A stretch of 64,000 nucleotides of DNA from Cryobacterium sp. HLT2-28. Lineage in GTDB: Bacteria > Actinomycetota > Actinomycetes > Actinomycetales > Microbacteriaceae. The notes beneath the pieces are model-generated. The model made no database searches. It was not told the DNA's origin and worked only from the letters and a program-made list of their open reading frames with translations. Each line of letters opens with the position of its first letter. The first letter of the stretch is position 1. The stretch covers positions 1-64,000 of the forward strand of contig NZ_SOFH01000022.1 of NCBI RefSeq assembly GCF_004402495.1, given 5' to 3'. Shown piece by piece: positions 1 through 8,476 of this stretch. The position numbers and the translations under genes are program-made.

Positions 1-59
1 CAGCCGGCATCCGCCTCGGTGAAGGCGGTGGTGGCACTGGGATCAGGGGTTCCTGCCAT
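1..59 (-). CDS. N-terminal fragment of an unidentified protein, cut by the window edge
   Basis: An ATG at 57-59 (minus strand) opens a frame that runs off the window after about 19 codons, reading MAGTPDPSATTAFTEADAG. A weak purine-rich stretch (CTGGGGTC) lies just before the ATG, and the DNA further upstream (60-150) is AT-rich, as expected of a promoter. Too little is present to assign a family. It would be transcribed in the same direction as the HAD gene next to it. Confidence 0.35.
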   Translation of the reverse strand, partial: MAGTPDPSATTAFTEADAG

Positions 60-173
60 GACCCCAGAATACCATAATTCGAACAAAGATACGAGTATTA
101 ATCAGATTTAAAGCTCAACTCATGCGAACATAGAATCGTATTGAGACGGTGATGCCGTCGGCGAAGATCCCGG

Positions 174-1031
174 TCAGATCAGACCACGGCGGCGGAAGGC
201 ATTCCAGACGCCGTCATCGAGCACGGACGTGGTGACCTCGTCGGCGTGGGCCTTCACCTCATCAGTGGCGTTGCCCATCGCGATGCCGACCCCGCACACC
301 TGCAGCATTTCGATGTCGTTGGTGCTGTCTCCGAGCCCAATCGCGGATGCCGCGTCGATGCCGAGCAGGTCGAGGAGCTGCACGATCGTGCTGCCCTTGT
401 TCACCCCGCCGAGGGTCACCTCGCCGCTGCCGCGCCCCAGGTGCGGGATGGTACCGGTGATGACGTGGAAGTCTCCGCCGAGGGCTTCCGATACGCGATC
501 GAACGCCATCAGGTCGCCGGCGAGGAACACTGACTTCGCGATCCCGGTGAAGCTGAGCGGGCGCACAGCGGCAAACGCTCTCAGGGCGGGATGCTCGGCG
601 TGCTCGGCGACTGATTCGGAAACGGTTCGGGTCTCCCCCCTGCGCTCCCGGTCGTCGTCGAGGTAGGTCGCGAAACGCCCGCGCACCCCGGGGCTCGGAT
701 ATAGCTGGTCGAATGCCTGCAGGTAGAAGTCGTATCCCGACTCCTCGTAGAAGCCGACCATGCGCGCCACCGCGTCTTCGGGCATCGTGCGGGTGATCAC
801 CAGTTCGTCGCCGACCTCGGCGAACCCGCCGCCGGCGCTGATGGCGCCGTCGAATCCGATCTCGCGGATCGCGGGATAGATCTCGACGGAGGCCCGCCCG
901 GTGCTCAGGTACACCAGATGGCCGTTCTCCCGGGCGGTCCGCACCGCCTCGATTGTCGACGGTGCGATCACCTCGCCCGAGTCGATGAGGGTGCCGTCGA
1001 CGTCGAGGAACGCGATGCGAGGAGAAACCAT
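174..1031 (-). CDS. Cof-type HAD superfamily phosphatase
   Basis: A 285-residue cytosolic HAD hydrolase. Motif I reads FLDVDGTL at residues 8-15, giving the nucleophile Asp10 and acid/base Asp12. Motif IV near the C-terminus reads GLGDSTNDIEM, and the long insertion between them fits the Cof/type-IIB cap. Such enzymes dephosphorylate sugar phosphates or nucleotides; the substrate cannot be read from sequence. I chose the ATG at 1031 because GGAG stands about 8 bases upstream and the protein then starts directly at the HAD fold; a longer frame to 1103 has no recognisable domain. The gene lies just outside the repeat that bounds the tRNA-Arg island, so it is probably old chromosomal flank. Confidence 0.85.
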   Translation of the reverse strand: MVSPRIAFLDVDGTLIDSGEVIAPSTIEAVRTARENGHLVYLSTGRASVEIYPAIREIGFDGAISAGGGFAEVGDELVITRTMPEDAVARMVGFYEESGYDFYLQAFDQLYPSPGVRGRFATYLDDDRERRGETRTVSESVAEHAEHPALRAFAAVRPLSFTGIAKSVFLAGDLMAFDRVSEALGGDFHVITGTIPHLGRGSGEVTLGGVNKGSTIVQLLDLLGIDAASAIGLGDSTNDIEMLQVCGVGIAMGNATDEVKAHADEVTTSVLDDGVWNAFRRRGLI

Positions 1032-1113
1032 GGTGTGCTCCAAACGATACCCCGAGCACCCGGGGCAGACTGAATTGCGTTCCCGTGTCAAGCAGTGCAT
1101 CAAGACAGGATTG

Positions 1114-1138
1114 GGTGCCCCTGGAGGGATTCGAACCC
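1114..1138. repeat. Distal attachment-site repeat (copy of tRNA-Arg 3' end)
   Basis: The 25 bases here are identical, in the same orientation, to 14479-14503, where they form the 3' end of tRNA-Arg(CCU). Identity stops sharply: the base after the repeat is G at 1139 and C at 14504. The sequence at 1139-1180 does not complete a tRNA: the T-stem pairs G49 and G50 of the real tRNA are lost. It therefore reads as a recombination junction rather than a second tRNA gene. Confidence 0.75.
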
Positions 1139-1282
1139 GAGTCGCAGGGCTCGAATGGACAGCCGTTGTGCCAAAAAAGCCCGAATTTCCGGCAGATTCT
1201 TGACCTCATAACTCTCTTGAGATCACCTGACACTCGACCCACACGCGATCACCCTGACGACCCCGGGCCGACAGCGAAACGG

Positions 1283-2302
1283 CTATTGGTTGGCAAAGGC
1301 CGAGTCGAAAGACGACGCGGGACGTGGCCACAGAAGCGACCGCACGAACCCGATTGCCTCGCTCGCACCATGCAAACGATCCATACCGGCGTCTTCCCAC
1401 TCGATCGAAATTGGACCCGAATACCCAATCGATTCGAGCGCTCGGAAGGCGTCCTCCCAGGGCACGTCACCGCGTCCGGTCGAGACGAAATCCCAACCAC
1501 GACGCGGGTCGCCCCAGGGCAGATGCGAACCCAGGACTCCGGCACGACCATTGCTCGGGCGCAGGCGAGTGTCCTTGCAATCCACGTGGTAAATGCGGTC
1601 TTTGAAGTCCACGATGAACCCCACCGGATCGATGTTCTGCCACATCATGTGACTGGGATCCCAGTTGAATCCGAATGCGGACCTGTGGTCGATTGCCTCC
1701 AGGGCTCGCACGCTCGACCAGTAGTCGTAGGCGATCTCGGACGGATGCACCTCATGGGCGAATCGCACTCCCTCGGCATCGAAGACGTCGAGGATCGGAT
1801 TCCACCGCGCAGCGAAGTCCTCAAACCCCTCCTCGATCACTGAGGCTGAAACCGGGGGAAATTGGGCCACGTATGGCCAGATCTTCGAACCGGTGAACCC
1901 AACGACGACATCCACCCCGAGTTTGCGCGCGACCCGCGCCGAACGCTTCATATCCTCGGCCGCCCGCCGCCGGACTCCCTCAGGATCCCCGTCGCCCCAG
2001 GTGGAAGACCTCACGATTGCCTTGTGGCGAAAGTCGATCGGGTCGTCGCAGACAGCCTGTCCGGTGAGGTGGTTGGAGATAGCGAAGGCCCGTAGATTGT
2101 TGCGCTCGAGGATCTCGAGGCGCGATGCGAGGTAGGCGTCGTCCTGGTCGGCACGTTCCAAGTCAAGATGGTCACCGGATGCCGCGATCTCCAGGCCGTC
2201 GTAACCCCAGCCCGCCGCGAGCTTTGCCACCTCTTCGAATGGCAGATCTGCCCACTGTCCAGTGAACAAGGTCACAGGGCGTTTTGCTGTAAATTCGCTC
2301 AT
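1283..2302 (-). CDS. Sugar phosphate isomerase/epimerase-family TIM barrel, candidate 3-keto-sugar eliminase or hydratase
   Basis: About 339 residues of the xylose-isomerase-like AP-endonuclease-2 TIM-barrel fold. Visible metal-site style segments are GLEIA near the N-terminus, AHEVHPSEI mid-protein, [19 protein letters not shown] and [10 protein letters not shown] near the C-terminus, all typical of the IolE/IolI/IolH group. It is the last gene of a minus-strand operon with two Gfo/Idh dehydrogenases and a sugar ABC importer. In levoglucosan clusters two proteins of this family carry out beta-elimination and hydration of 3-keto intermediates; which step this one would do is not readable. I place the start at the ATG at 2302 (GAGAGAG upstream); an in-frame ATG at 2323 is the alternative. 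Confidence 0.8.
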   Translation of the reverse strand: MSEFTAKRPVTLFTGQWADLPFEEVAKLAAGWGYDGLEIAASGDHLDLERADQDDAYLASRLEILERNNLRAFAISNHLTGQAVCDDPIDFRHKAIVRSSTWGDGDPEGVRRRAAEDMKRSARVARKLGVDVVVGFTGSKIWPYVAQFPPVSASVIEEGFEDFAARWNPILDVFDAEGVRFAHEVHPSEIAYDYWSSVRALEAIDHRSAFGFNWDPSHMMWQNIDPVGFIVDFKDRIYHVDCKDTRLRPSNGRAGVLGSHLPWGDPRRGWDFVSTGRGDVPWEDAFRALESIGYSGPISIEWEDAGMDRLHGASEAIGFVRSLLWPRPASSFDSAFANQ

Positions 2303-2356
2303 GGTCTTCACTCTCTCGCTCATTCATCGCTTGCCTGCAGAAAGACGAATCCGCGC

Positions 2357-2701
2357 TCAGGGGCGCGTTTCGCCGCGCGGCTCGACGGGTCGGAGCTCGG
2401 ATACGCCGAACGGACCGGCCAACCACTCGTCCGACAGCGCAAAGAAGCTGCGGGCGTGATCCTTCTCATTGTGGTCCGCCAACGCCTGTCGGGTTGTCCA
2501 CTCTTCATAGAGCACGAATCGCTCGGGGGCGGCCCGGTCCACGAAAACCGAGTAAGCAATGCAGCCCTCGTCGTTCCGGCTGAGTAGCTGGAGACTTGCC
2601 AACTCTTCCTCCAGCCGTGCACCGAAGCCCGGCTTTGCTGTGAAGACCGGCATCAGAATCACAGTTTCGCGACCGGGCTTCTGTTCTTGGTCGACACTCA
2701 T
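2357..2701 (-). CDS. Small ABM-domain (YgiN-like) protein in the sugar operon
   Basis: A 114-residue protein of the antibiotic-biosynthesis-monooxygenase dimeric alpha+beta barrel family. It shows the family pattern: an opening beta strand (VILMPVFTAKPG), then NDEGCIAYSVFVD, then FVLYEEWTTRQALADHNE with the conserved E-x-W and H. The start at 2701 is supported by AGGAAG about 5 bases before the ATG. The family includes quinol and anthrone monooxygenases and many proteins without a known reaction. Its position between the dehydrogenase and the second TIM barrel, 28 bases past the dehydrogenase stop, says it is co-transcribed; its job in sugar use is unknown. Confidence 0.8.
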   Translation of the reverse strand: MSVDQEQKPGRETVILMPVFTAKPGFGARLEEELASLQLLSRNDEGCIAYSVFVDRAAPERFVLYEEWTTRQALADHNEKDHARSFFALSDEWLAGPFGVSELRPVEPRGETRP

Positions 2702-2729
2702 GGTCTTCCTACCTCCACTGGCATCGGGT

Positions 2730-3902
2730 TCAGTTCTCGATCGCGGGGACGTCGACCCAGGCGCCGGTCTCCCCGGACTCGATGATCGCGTCATCGATCA
2801 ATGCGATCTGGTAGCCGTCGGCGAAGTTGGGGCTGACGGTGCCGCCTTCGACGATCGCCGTGAAGAAGTCGTGAGCCTCGATGATTTTCGTCTCGCCGTA
2901 CCCGATGCCCAACGCCGGGATCGGCCAAAGCGCAGCTCCGTTGGGATGGGCGGGACCGGTGTAGATCGTGCGAAATCCGCGACGATCCCCCGGATCGTTG
3001 GCGAAGCAGACCTGAAGCTCGTCACGACGCTCATAGTTGAAGATGATGCTTCCTCCCGTCCCATGGATCTCGAAGGTGATGAAGTTGTTTCGTCCGTGGG
3101 CATTCCTCGTCGCCTCGATGGAGCCGACCGCACCGTTCGAGAATCGGATCATCGTCATCACCTCGTCGTCGACATCGACCGCCCCACGAGGCCCCTCGCC
3201 GCCGGTGACGTTCCCGAGGGCATCTGCGCCACTCACCTGGATCGGACGTTCCGTAATGAAGGTGGACAGAAGTGCGTTTACCTGCGCGACGTCGCCGACG
3301 AGGTAGCGGGCCAGGTCGATCACGTGTGTGGCGATGTCACCCAGCGCGCCCGAGCCCGCGATCTTCTTCTGGAACCGCCAGGAGAGGGGAGAATTCGGGT
3401 CGGCGCTCCAGTCCTGGAGGTAAGTTCCCCGGAAGTTCGTGATCCGACCGATTGCCCCTTCCTCGATGAACTTCTTTGCCAGCGCGACTGCCGGGGTGCG
3501 GCGGTAATTGAATGCCACCATGTGGACGACCCCGGCATCCTTCACCGCGTCGTACATCTGTTTCGCCTCCTCGCTGGTGCGGGCGAGCGGCTTTTCGCTG
3601 ATGATGTGCTTGCCGGCCTTCGCCGCGGCAATGGCGATTTCCGCGTGCAGGTGGTTGGGTGTGGCGATGTCGATGACATCGATTTCGGGGTCTTCAACGA
3701 CCTCTCGCCAGTCAGCGGTGTACTTCTCGAAACCGAAGCGACGCGATGCCTCCTCGGCCAGTGGCGCGGTGGCCTCAGCAATAGTCTTTCGCACCGGCAT
3801 GGCGGGGGCAGGCCAGAAGAACATGGGCATGGCCGCGTAAGCGAGGGAGTGCGCCTTGCCCATAAACCCGGCTCCGATGAGCCCGACGTTCAGGTTTTCC
3901 AT
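2730..3902 (-). CDS. lgdA: Gfo/Idh/MocA dehydrogenase, probable levoglucosan dehydrogenase
   Basis: 390 residues with an N-terminal Rossmann fold (GLIGAGFMG at residues 7-15) and the catalytic EKP motif at 103-105, followed by the family's C-terminal alpha/beta domain. The segment AHSLAYAAMPMFFWPAPA and the later stretches NYRRTPAVALAKK and TYLQDWSADPNSPLSWRFQ agree, from memory, with the crystallised levoglucosan dehydrogenase of a Pseudarthrobacter. That enzyme uses NAD+ to oxidise C3 of 1,6-anhydroglucose. Length matches. The ATG at 3902 is preceded by GAGAAAGAAAG. The gene sits mid-operon with partner enzymes and an importer. If the resemblance were only to the wider family, the next best call is a generic 3-position sugar dehydrogenase. 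Confidence 0.75.
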   Translation of the reverse strand: MENLNVGLIGAGFMGKAHSLAYAAMPMFFWPAPAMPVRKTIAEATAPLAEEASRRFGFEKYTADWREVVEDPEIDVIDIATPNHLHAEIAIAAAKAGKHIISEKPLARTSEEAKQMYDAVKDAGVVHMVAFNYRRTPAVALAKKFIEEGAIGRITNFRGTYLQDWSADPNSPLSWRFQKKIAGSGALGDIATHVIDLARYLVGDVAQVNALLSTFITERPIQVSGADALGNVTGGEGPRGAVDVDDEVMTMIRFSNGAVGSIEATRNAHGRNNFITFEIHGTGGSIIFNYERRDELQVCFANDPGDRRGFRTIYTGPAHPNGAALWPIPALGIGYGETKIIEAHDFFTAIVEGGTVSPNFADGYQIALIDDAIIESGETGAWVDVPAIEN

Positions 3903-3956
3903 GATCTTTCTCTTTCTCTTGTTGGACGCTGTGTTAGTGGACTGCAGGCCTACTGA

Positions 3957-4778
3957 CTACTGCTCGAGGAGCCGGTCCAGGTAGGCCTTGGAGATCTCTG
4001 CCGCGCGACGCGGGTCCCCGTCGTAGGAGTCGAGCTCGACGAGAAGCCAACTGTCGTACCCGCTCTCCTGTATCGCCCTGATGATGTCCGGGAAGTCGAG
4101 GTCGCCCTCCCCGAGGGGGAGGAACTGAAATGGCTCGCGTCGAAAATCCTTGAGGTGAACGTGACGAATCCGATCCGAGTGCGCGCGGATCATGGTCGCG
4201 GGATCGCCGCCTCCGGCGGCAAGATGGGCCGTATCGGGGCAGAACCCGATCCTGGTCAAGTCCATGAGTTTTGCTAGCTCATCAGGGTTTTCGACGATCG
4301 TGCTGAGATGCGGATGATAGCTCGCCGAGAGTCCGAAGCCCTCCGCGATGTCAGTGACGCGATCGAGGCTTTCGCCCAGACGCAGATAGTCGTCTTCGCT
4401 GGTTCCGGCCGCGCGACGCGCCCCCCCACCGACCACGAGTCGCTCGGCACCGAACTGTGCCGCAAGTTCCGCCGCACGGGTAATCCGGTGCAGCTCGTCG
4501 GGAAGGATGTCGGCATAGATGAAGTTCGCCCCCGTATAGACGCTCACGAGCTCGAGCTTCGCGTCAGCGAGAAGCTGGCGGAATTCCTCCGGTCGGTCCG
4601 CATATTCGAGCAGGTTTCCATCGAACATCTCAGTGCCCTCGTACCCGGCCGCGCTGATGTCGCGAATGGCGGTCTCCATCGAGCCATTCGTGCGGTAGAA
4701 GAGGTCTTTGACACTCGTGACCCCTGTCGCGTCGCCGACGACGCCTCCCCAGGTGATCGTGCAGTAGCCCAAACGCAT
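3957..4778 (-). CDS. Sugar phosphate isomerase/epimerase-family TIM barrel, second copy in the operon
   Basis: A 273-residue TIM barrel of the AP-endonuclease-2 / IolE-like family. It carries GYEGTEMFDG (first metal ligand region), SYHPHLSTIVEN, GFCPDTAHLAAGG, RHVHLKDFRRE and LLVELDSYDGD, the usual Glu/Asp/His metal-binding strands. It shares the fold but little sequence with the protein at 1283-2302, so the two probably catalyse different steps. Start at 4778: the ATG shares its first base with the TAA stop of the upstream dehydrogenase gene, and GAGAAAGG lies just upstream, so translation is likely coupled. In the levoglucosan route it would be the beta-eliminase or the hydratase (inference). 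Confidence 0.8.
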   Translation of the reverse strand: MRLGYCTITWGGVVGDATGVTSVKDLFYRTNGSMETAIRDISAAGYEGTEMFDGNLLEYADRPEEFRQLLADAKLELVSVYTGANFIYADILPDELHRITRAAELAAQFGAERLVVGGGARRAAGTSEDDYLRLGESLDRVTDIAEGFGLSASYHPHLSTIVENPDELAKLMDLTRIGFCPDTAHLAAGGGDPATMIRAHSDRIRHVHLKDFRREPFQFLPLGEGDLDFPDIIRAIQESGYDSWLLVELDSYDGDPRRAAEISKAYLDRLLEQ

Positions 4779-5923
4779 TATCGTTGCCTTTCTCTCGCGG
4801 TCGGAACCGTTATCAATTCGGGGACGGATACCCATTCATCCGCTGCGGCTGACCTCAGAACCGCGTCGGTTAGTTGCGCAGCGCGCACCCCGTCAAGAAA
4901 AGTGGGCAGCCCTTCAACTGAATCGCCCGCTATGGCGCGGTGGGCATCCGTCACGAAGGCGGTGAAAGCATCCTGATAGCCCTGCGGGTGCCCGGAGGGC
5001 ACGAGCGCATATCTCCGTGCCTCGTCGGCCGATAGACTCTCCGACCCCACCGTGATGGCGCGGGTCGAGTCGACTTCGCCGATCCACAGCGTCTCCGGAT
5101 GTTCCTGGTCGAAGCGGAAGGACGCATTCGTCCCGTCAAAGGAGAACGAGAGACGGTTCTTTCGACCCGGCGAGACCTGACTGACGACAAGAGATCCAAG
5201 AGCCCCCCGGTCGGTTTCGAAGACCACGGCCGCGCCGTCCTCGGTGTCGACCCGTGTCGATCCGCGCCGGGCAGTTCGTTCGCCAAAAGCGCGGGCCGTC
5301 TTCGCCATCACCCGGGTGATCCGGTGACCGGTAACGAACTCCGTCAGGTCACACCAGTGCACACCGATGTCCCCAAAAGCCCGGGAGGAACCGCCGAGCA
5401 GGGGGTCGATACGCCAATTGGTCGTCGCGGGATCGGCAAGCCAATCCTGAAGGTAGGAACCGTGCAGCAGCCAGAGCGGTCCGGCTTCGCCCGAACGGAT
5501 CCGCGCTCGCGCCTCACGGACGGCCGGATAGAAGCGGTAGACGAACGGGACTGCAGCCACCCGGCCGGATTCCTCGGACAGCGCCGCTAGCTCGACCGCA
5601 TCCTCCACCGTCGTCGCTAGCGGTTTCTCGCAGATCACGGACTTCCCCGAGGCGATCACCTGTGCGGCAAAGTCGGCATGCGTCGAATTCGGCGTGCAGA
5701 TGTGAACTACATCGATGTCGTCGCGTGCGATCAGAGCTTCGGGCGAGTTGCTCGCCTCTTCCGCACCGAACCGAGTTGCGGCAGCCTGCGCCGCTTCGGG
5801 GCTTCGACTGGCGACGGCAGCGATGGTGCCACCGGACATCCTGATGGCATTCGCGTGGACCGTTCCCATAAAGCCAGTGCCGATGATGCCGGCGCGGAGG
5901 CGAGGCCCGGGCTGCGCGATCAT
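4778..5923 (-). CDS. Gfo/Idh/MocA dehydrogenase, candidate 3-keto-glucose reductase (LgdC-like)
   Basis: 381 residues. The N-terminal NAD(P) fold shows GIIGTGFMG at residues 12-20 and the EKP motif at 99-101; the C-terminal half has SYLQDWLADP, GDIGVHWCDL and SFSFDGTNASFRF, typical of the family. It is paralogous to the dehydrogenase at 2730-3902 but clearly divergent, which suits a pathway that begins with one C3 oxidation and ends with a C3 reduction. The start ATG overlaps the permease stop by 4 bases (ATGA), and its stop overlaps the next gene's start, so the three genes form a tightly coupled unit. The reductase role is inferred only from the gene set. Confidence 0.75.
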   Translation of the reverse strand: MIAQPGPRLRAGIIGTGFMGTVHANAIRMSGGTIAAVASRSPEAAQAAATRFGAEEASNSPEALIARDDIDVVHICTPNSTHADFAAQVIASGKSVICEKPLATTVEDAVELAALSEESGRVAAVPFVYRFYPAVREARARIRSGEAGPLWLLHGSYLQDWLADPATTNWRIDPLLGGSSRAFGDIGVHWCDLTEFVTGHRITRVMAKTARAFGERTARRGSTRVDTEDGAAVVFETDRGALGSLVVSQVSPGRKNRLSFSFDGTNASFRFDQEHPETLWIGEVDSTRAITVGSESLSADEARRYALVPSGHPQGYQDAFTAFVTDAHRAIAGDSVEGLPTFLDGVRAAQLTDAVLRSAAADEWVSVPELITVPTARERQR

Positions 5924-6906
5924 TTCCGACGCGCCAAGGCAACAGCCAGAATGATGATCGCACCGCGCACGATCTGCTGCTGACTACTGTCCAGACCGGC
6001 CAGCACCAGCCCGTTGTTGATCAGTCCGATGAGCAATGCGCCGAACATCGTGCCGATGACGGTGCCGCTTCCTCCAAAGAGGCTTGTGCCGCCCAGGATC
6101 ACCGCGGCGATCGCGGAGAGCTCATCCCCGTCTCCCCACTGGAATCGACCGGACTGCAGCCGACCGGCGTAGAGCATGCCGGCGATACTTGCGACGACTC
6201 CCGACAGCAGGAGCACGGTGAATTTGATGCGCTTGGTGTTAATGCCTGTGAAGTCGGCCGCTTTGCGGTTGCCTCCTGTGGCGAGCACCTGGCGCCCGAA
6301 CTTGGTGCGAGAGAGCACGAGCGCACCAGCGGCGACAAACACGGCAGCCCAGATGACGAGGCTCGGCACCGGCCCGATATTTCCGGAACCGAACATGTTG
6401 TTGAAAGCGTCGCTGAGGATTGGCTGGGGAGCGGAGTTCGTGATCCATTGGGCAGTACCCACGGCGACGCCCAACATGCCGAGCGTGACCAGGAAGGACG
6501 GGATACCCAGGAGACTGACCAGTGTTCCGTTGATCCCGCCCACGACGACCCCGACCACGAGTCCTGCGGCGATTCCCGGAACCACGCCGAAGGCGGAGAT
6601 CGACATTGCGGTGACGACGCTGGAGAGGCCGGCGATGGAACCGACGCTGAGGTCGATCTCGGCTGCGGAGATGACGTAGGTCATCCCCACGGCGATGACC
6701 ATGATGGTCGATGTCTGCCGAAGGATGTTCAAGAGGTTCGTCGCGGAGAGGAAGCCCTGGTTGCCCAGAAGGATCGCGAAGAAGATGAAGACAACGACAA
6801 AGCCGATGTAGATGACGTAGCGTCGCCAGTCGATCCCGGCCAGTGTCGTGGAGATGGTGCGCTTGGGCGCGGCGTCGATCGACTGAGCCGAGGTGGGGGT
6901 TTGCAT
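5920..6906 (-). CDS. Sugar ABC transporter permease (RbsC/BPD_transp_2 family)
   Basis: 328 residues of mostly hydrophobic helices, about eight to ten membrane spans, with the family landmarks GMTYVISAAEIDLSVGSIAGL near residue 80-100 and the loop AIAAVILGGTSLFGGSGTV in the C-terminal third. It forms the membrane channel of a monosaccharide-type importer. AAGGAGT precedes the ATG at 6906, and only 2 bases separate it from the stop of the ATPase gene. Only one permease gene is present, so the channel should be a homodimer, as in ribose transporters. Confidence 0.9.
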   Translation of the reverse strand: MQTPTSAQSIDAAPKRTISTTLAGIDWRRYVIYIGFVVVFIFFAILLGNQGFLSATNLLNILRQTSTIMVIAVGMTYVISAAEIDLSVGSIAGLSSVVTAMSISAFGVVPGIAAGLVVGVVVGGINGTLVSLLGIPSFLVTLGMLGVAVGTAQWITNSAPQPILSDAFNNMFGSGNIGPVPSLVIWAAVFVAAGALVLSRTKFGRQVLATGGNRKAADFTGINTKRIKFTVLLLSGVVASIAGMLYAGRLQSGRFQWGDGDELSAIAAVILGGTSLFGGSGTVIGTMFGALLIGLINNGLVLAGLDSSQQQIVRGAIIILAVALARRK

Positions 6907-6908
6907 GA

Positions 6909-8417
6909 TCAGACTCCTTGGACTACTAGTTGGAGTGCTTCCTCGTCAACGATCTCGTTGCGGGGAATGTCACGGATGACGGAACCGTCCCGAACGACCA
7001 ACACGCGATCGCTGATCGCGAGAAGTTCGGGATATTCCGAGGAAATGATGATGACGCCCTTGCCTTCGTCGGCGAGGGCGCGCACCCGGTCGAGGATCTC
7101 GCTCTTGGTACCGATGTCGACGCCCGCCGTGGGCTCGTCGAGGATGAGCACATCCGGATTCGTGCCAAGCCACTTGGCGAGCACGACCTTCTGTTGGTTG
7201 CCACCGGAAAGGAGACTCACTGCTCGACCGGGGTTGTCGACCTTCACTGCGAACTGCTTGATGAGGGAATCTGCGAGCAATTTGCCCTTTTCCGCGCTCA
7301 GGAAGGGGCCGTTGCCAATCTGGCCGAGCAGCGGCAGCAGCAGGTTGTCTCGAACGGAGTGATCGAGCACGAGCCCCTGATCTCGGCGATCCTCGGGGAT
7401 GAGTGCCAGTCCCGCATTAATCGCGCGTTGCGGGGAGGACAGCCTGGCTTTCTTTCCGCGGATCAGCACTTCACCGCTGTCGATTCGATCGATACCGAAA
7501 AGTGCTCGGGCCAACTCGGTCCTGCCGCTGCCCATGAGCCCTGCCAGCCCAATGATCTCACCGGCGTGCAGGGTGAAGGACACTTCCTTGACACGGGTGC
7601 CGGCGCTCAGCCCACGCACTTCGAGCAGTGGTTCGGTGTCGGATTCTGCCGCCTCCCGGACGCGATAACTCAGCTGGCCCTCGATCTTCTTCCCAACGAT
7701 CCCCTCAATAATCTGTTCCGGCGTGATCTCTGTTAGCGGCTCGGTGAACAGCTTGCGTCCATCACGAAGAACGGTGATCCGGTCTGCGATCCGGTAGATC
7801 TCATCCATGCGGTGCGAGATGTAGATGATGGAGATGCCGCGTGCCTTGAGACGGCCGATGAGCGCAAAGAGCGCCTCGGTCTCGTGCTTGGCGAGGCTCG
7901 CTGTTGGCTCGTCCATGATGAGCACGCGAGCGTTCTGCGCGAGTGCCTTGGCGATTTCGGTCAGTTGCCAGTACGCGGTTCCCAAGCGCGCGACCTCGGC
8001 GCGCGGGTCCACTTCGACCTCCATGTCCGCAAATATCTCTCGTGCGCGGCGTCTGGCTTCGCTATCGTTGATCAGGCCAGCTCTATTCAGCGACTCTGCA
8101 TTGAGGAAGATGTTCTGCGCGACGGTGAGGCTGGGAACGAGGCTGAATTCCTGAAACACCATTCCGATTCCGGCTGTCTTCGCGGCCTGGATCGACGTTA
8201 TCTTCACAACCTCACCCTCGACCAGAATCTCTCCGGAGTTGGGCTGGTAGACGCCTTGCATGATCTTCATGAGTGTCGACTTGCCCGCACCGTTGCCGCC
8301 GGCAAGAGCATGAACCTCGCCGCTTCGGACGTCGAAGTCGACGTCGGTGAGAACGGTTACCCCGTTGAAGCTCTTGGAGATGCCACGCATCTCGACTGCA
8401 TTTACCGTCGCGTTCAT
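6909..8417 (-). CDS. Sugar ABC transporter ATPase with two nucleotide-binding domains (RbsA/MglA type)
   Basis: 502 residues comprising two tandem ABC domains. Domain 1 has Walker A GGNGAGKST at residues 40-48 and Walker B VLIMDEPTASL; domain 2 has a degenerate Walker A (GLMGSGRTEL), an intact signature LSGGNQQKVVLAKWL and Walker B VLILDEPTAGVD. A degenerate second Walker A is normal for this family. The usual Glu of the first Walker A (GENGAGKS) is Gly here. AAGGTGG precedes the ATG at 8417. It energises the permease encoded directly downstream. Confidence 0.92.
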   Translation of the reverse strand: MNATVNAVEMRGISKSFNGVTVLTDVDFDVRSGEVHALAGGNGAGKSTLMKIMQGVYQPNSGEILVEGEVVKITSIQAAKTAGIGMVFQEFSLVPSLTVAQNIFLNAESLNRAGLINDSEARRRAREIFADMEVEVDPRAEVARLGTAYWQLTEIAKALAQNARVLIMDEPTASLAKHETEALFALIGRLKARGISIIYISHRMDEIYRIADRITVLRDGRKLFTEPLTEITPEQIIEGIVGKKIEGQLSYRVREAAESDTEPLLEVRGLSAGTRVKEVSFTLHAGEIIGLAGLMGSGRTELARALFGIDRIDSGEVLIRGKKARLSSPQRAINAGLALIPEDRRDQGLVLDHSVRDNLLLPLLGQIGNGPFLSAEKGKLLADSLIKQFAVKVDNPGRAVSLLSGGNQQKVVLAKWLGTNPDVLILDEPTAGVDIGTKSEILDRVRALADEGKGVIIISSEYPELLAISDRVLVVRDGSVIRDIPRNEIVDEEALQLVVQGV

Positions 8418-8476
8418 TTCACACCACCTTTCGGGACGGGTGCGGCGCGAGAAGCTCGCGCCGCACCGGCCGCTTG

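Noticed and set aside
1116-1190. A tRNA-like 3' end that could be taken for a second tRNA gene
   Set aside because: Only 25 bases match tRNA-Arg. The T-stem is broken beyond them and no acceptor or D-arm partner is present, so I treat it as an attachment-site repeat.
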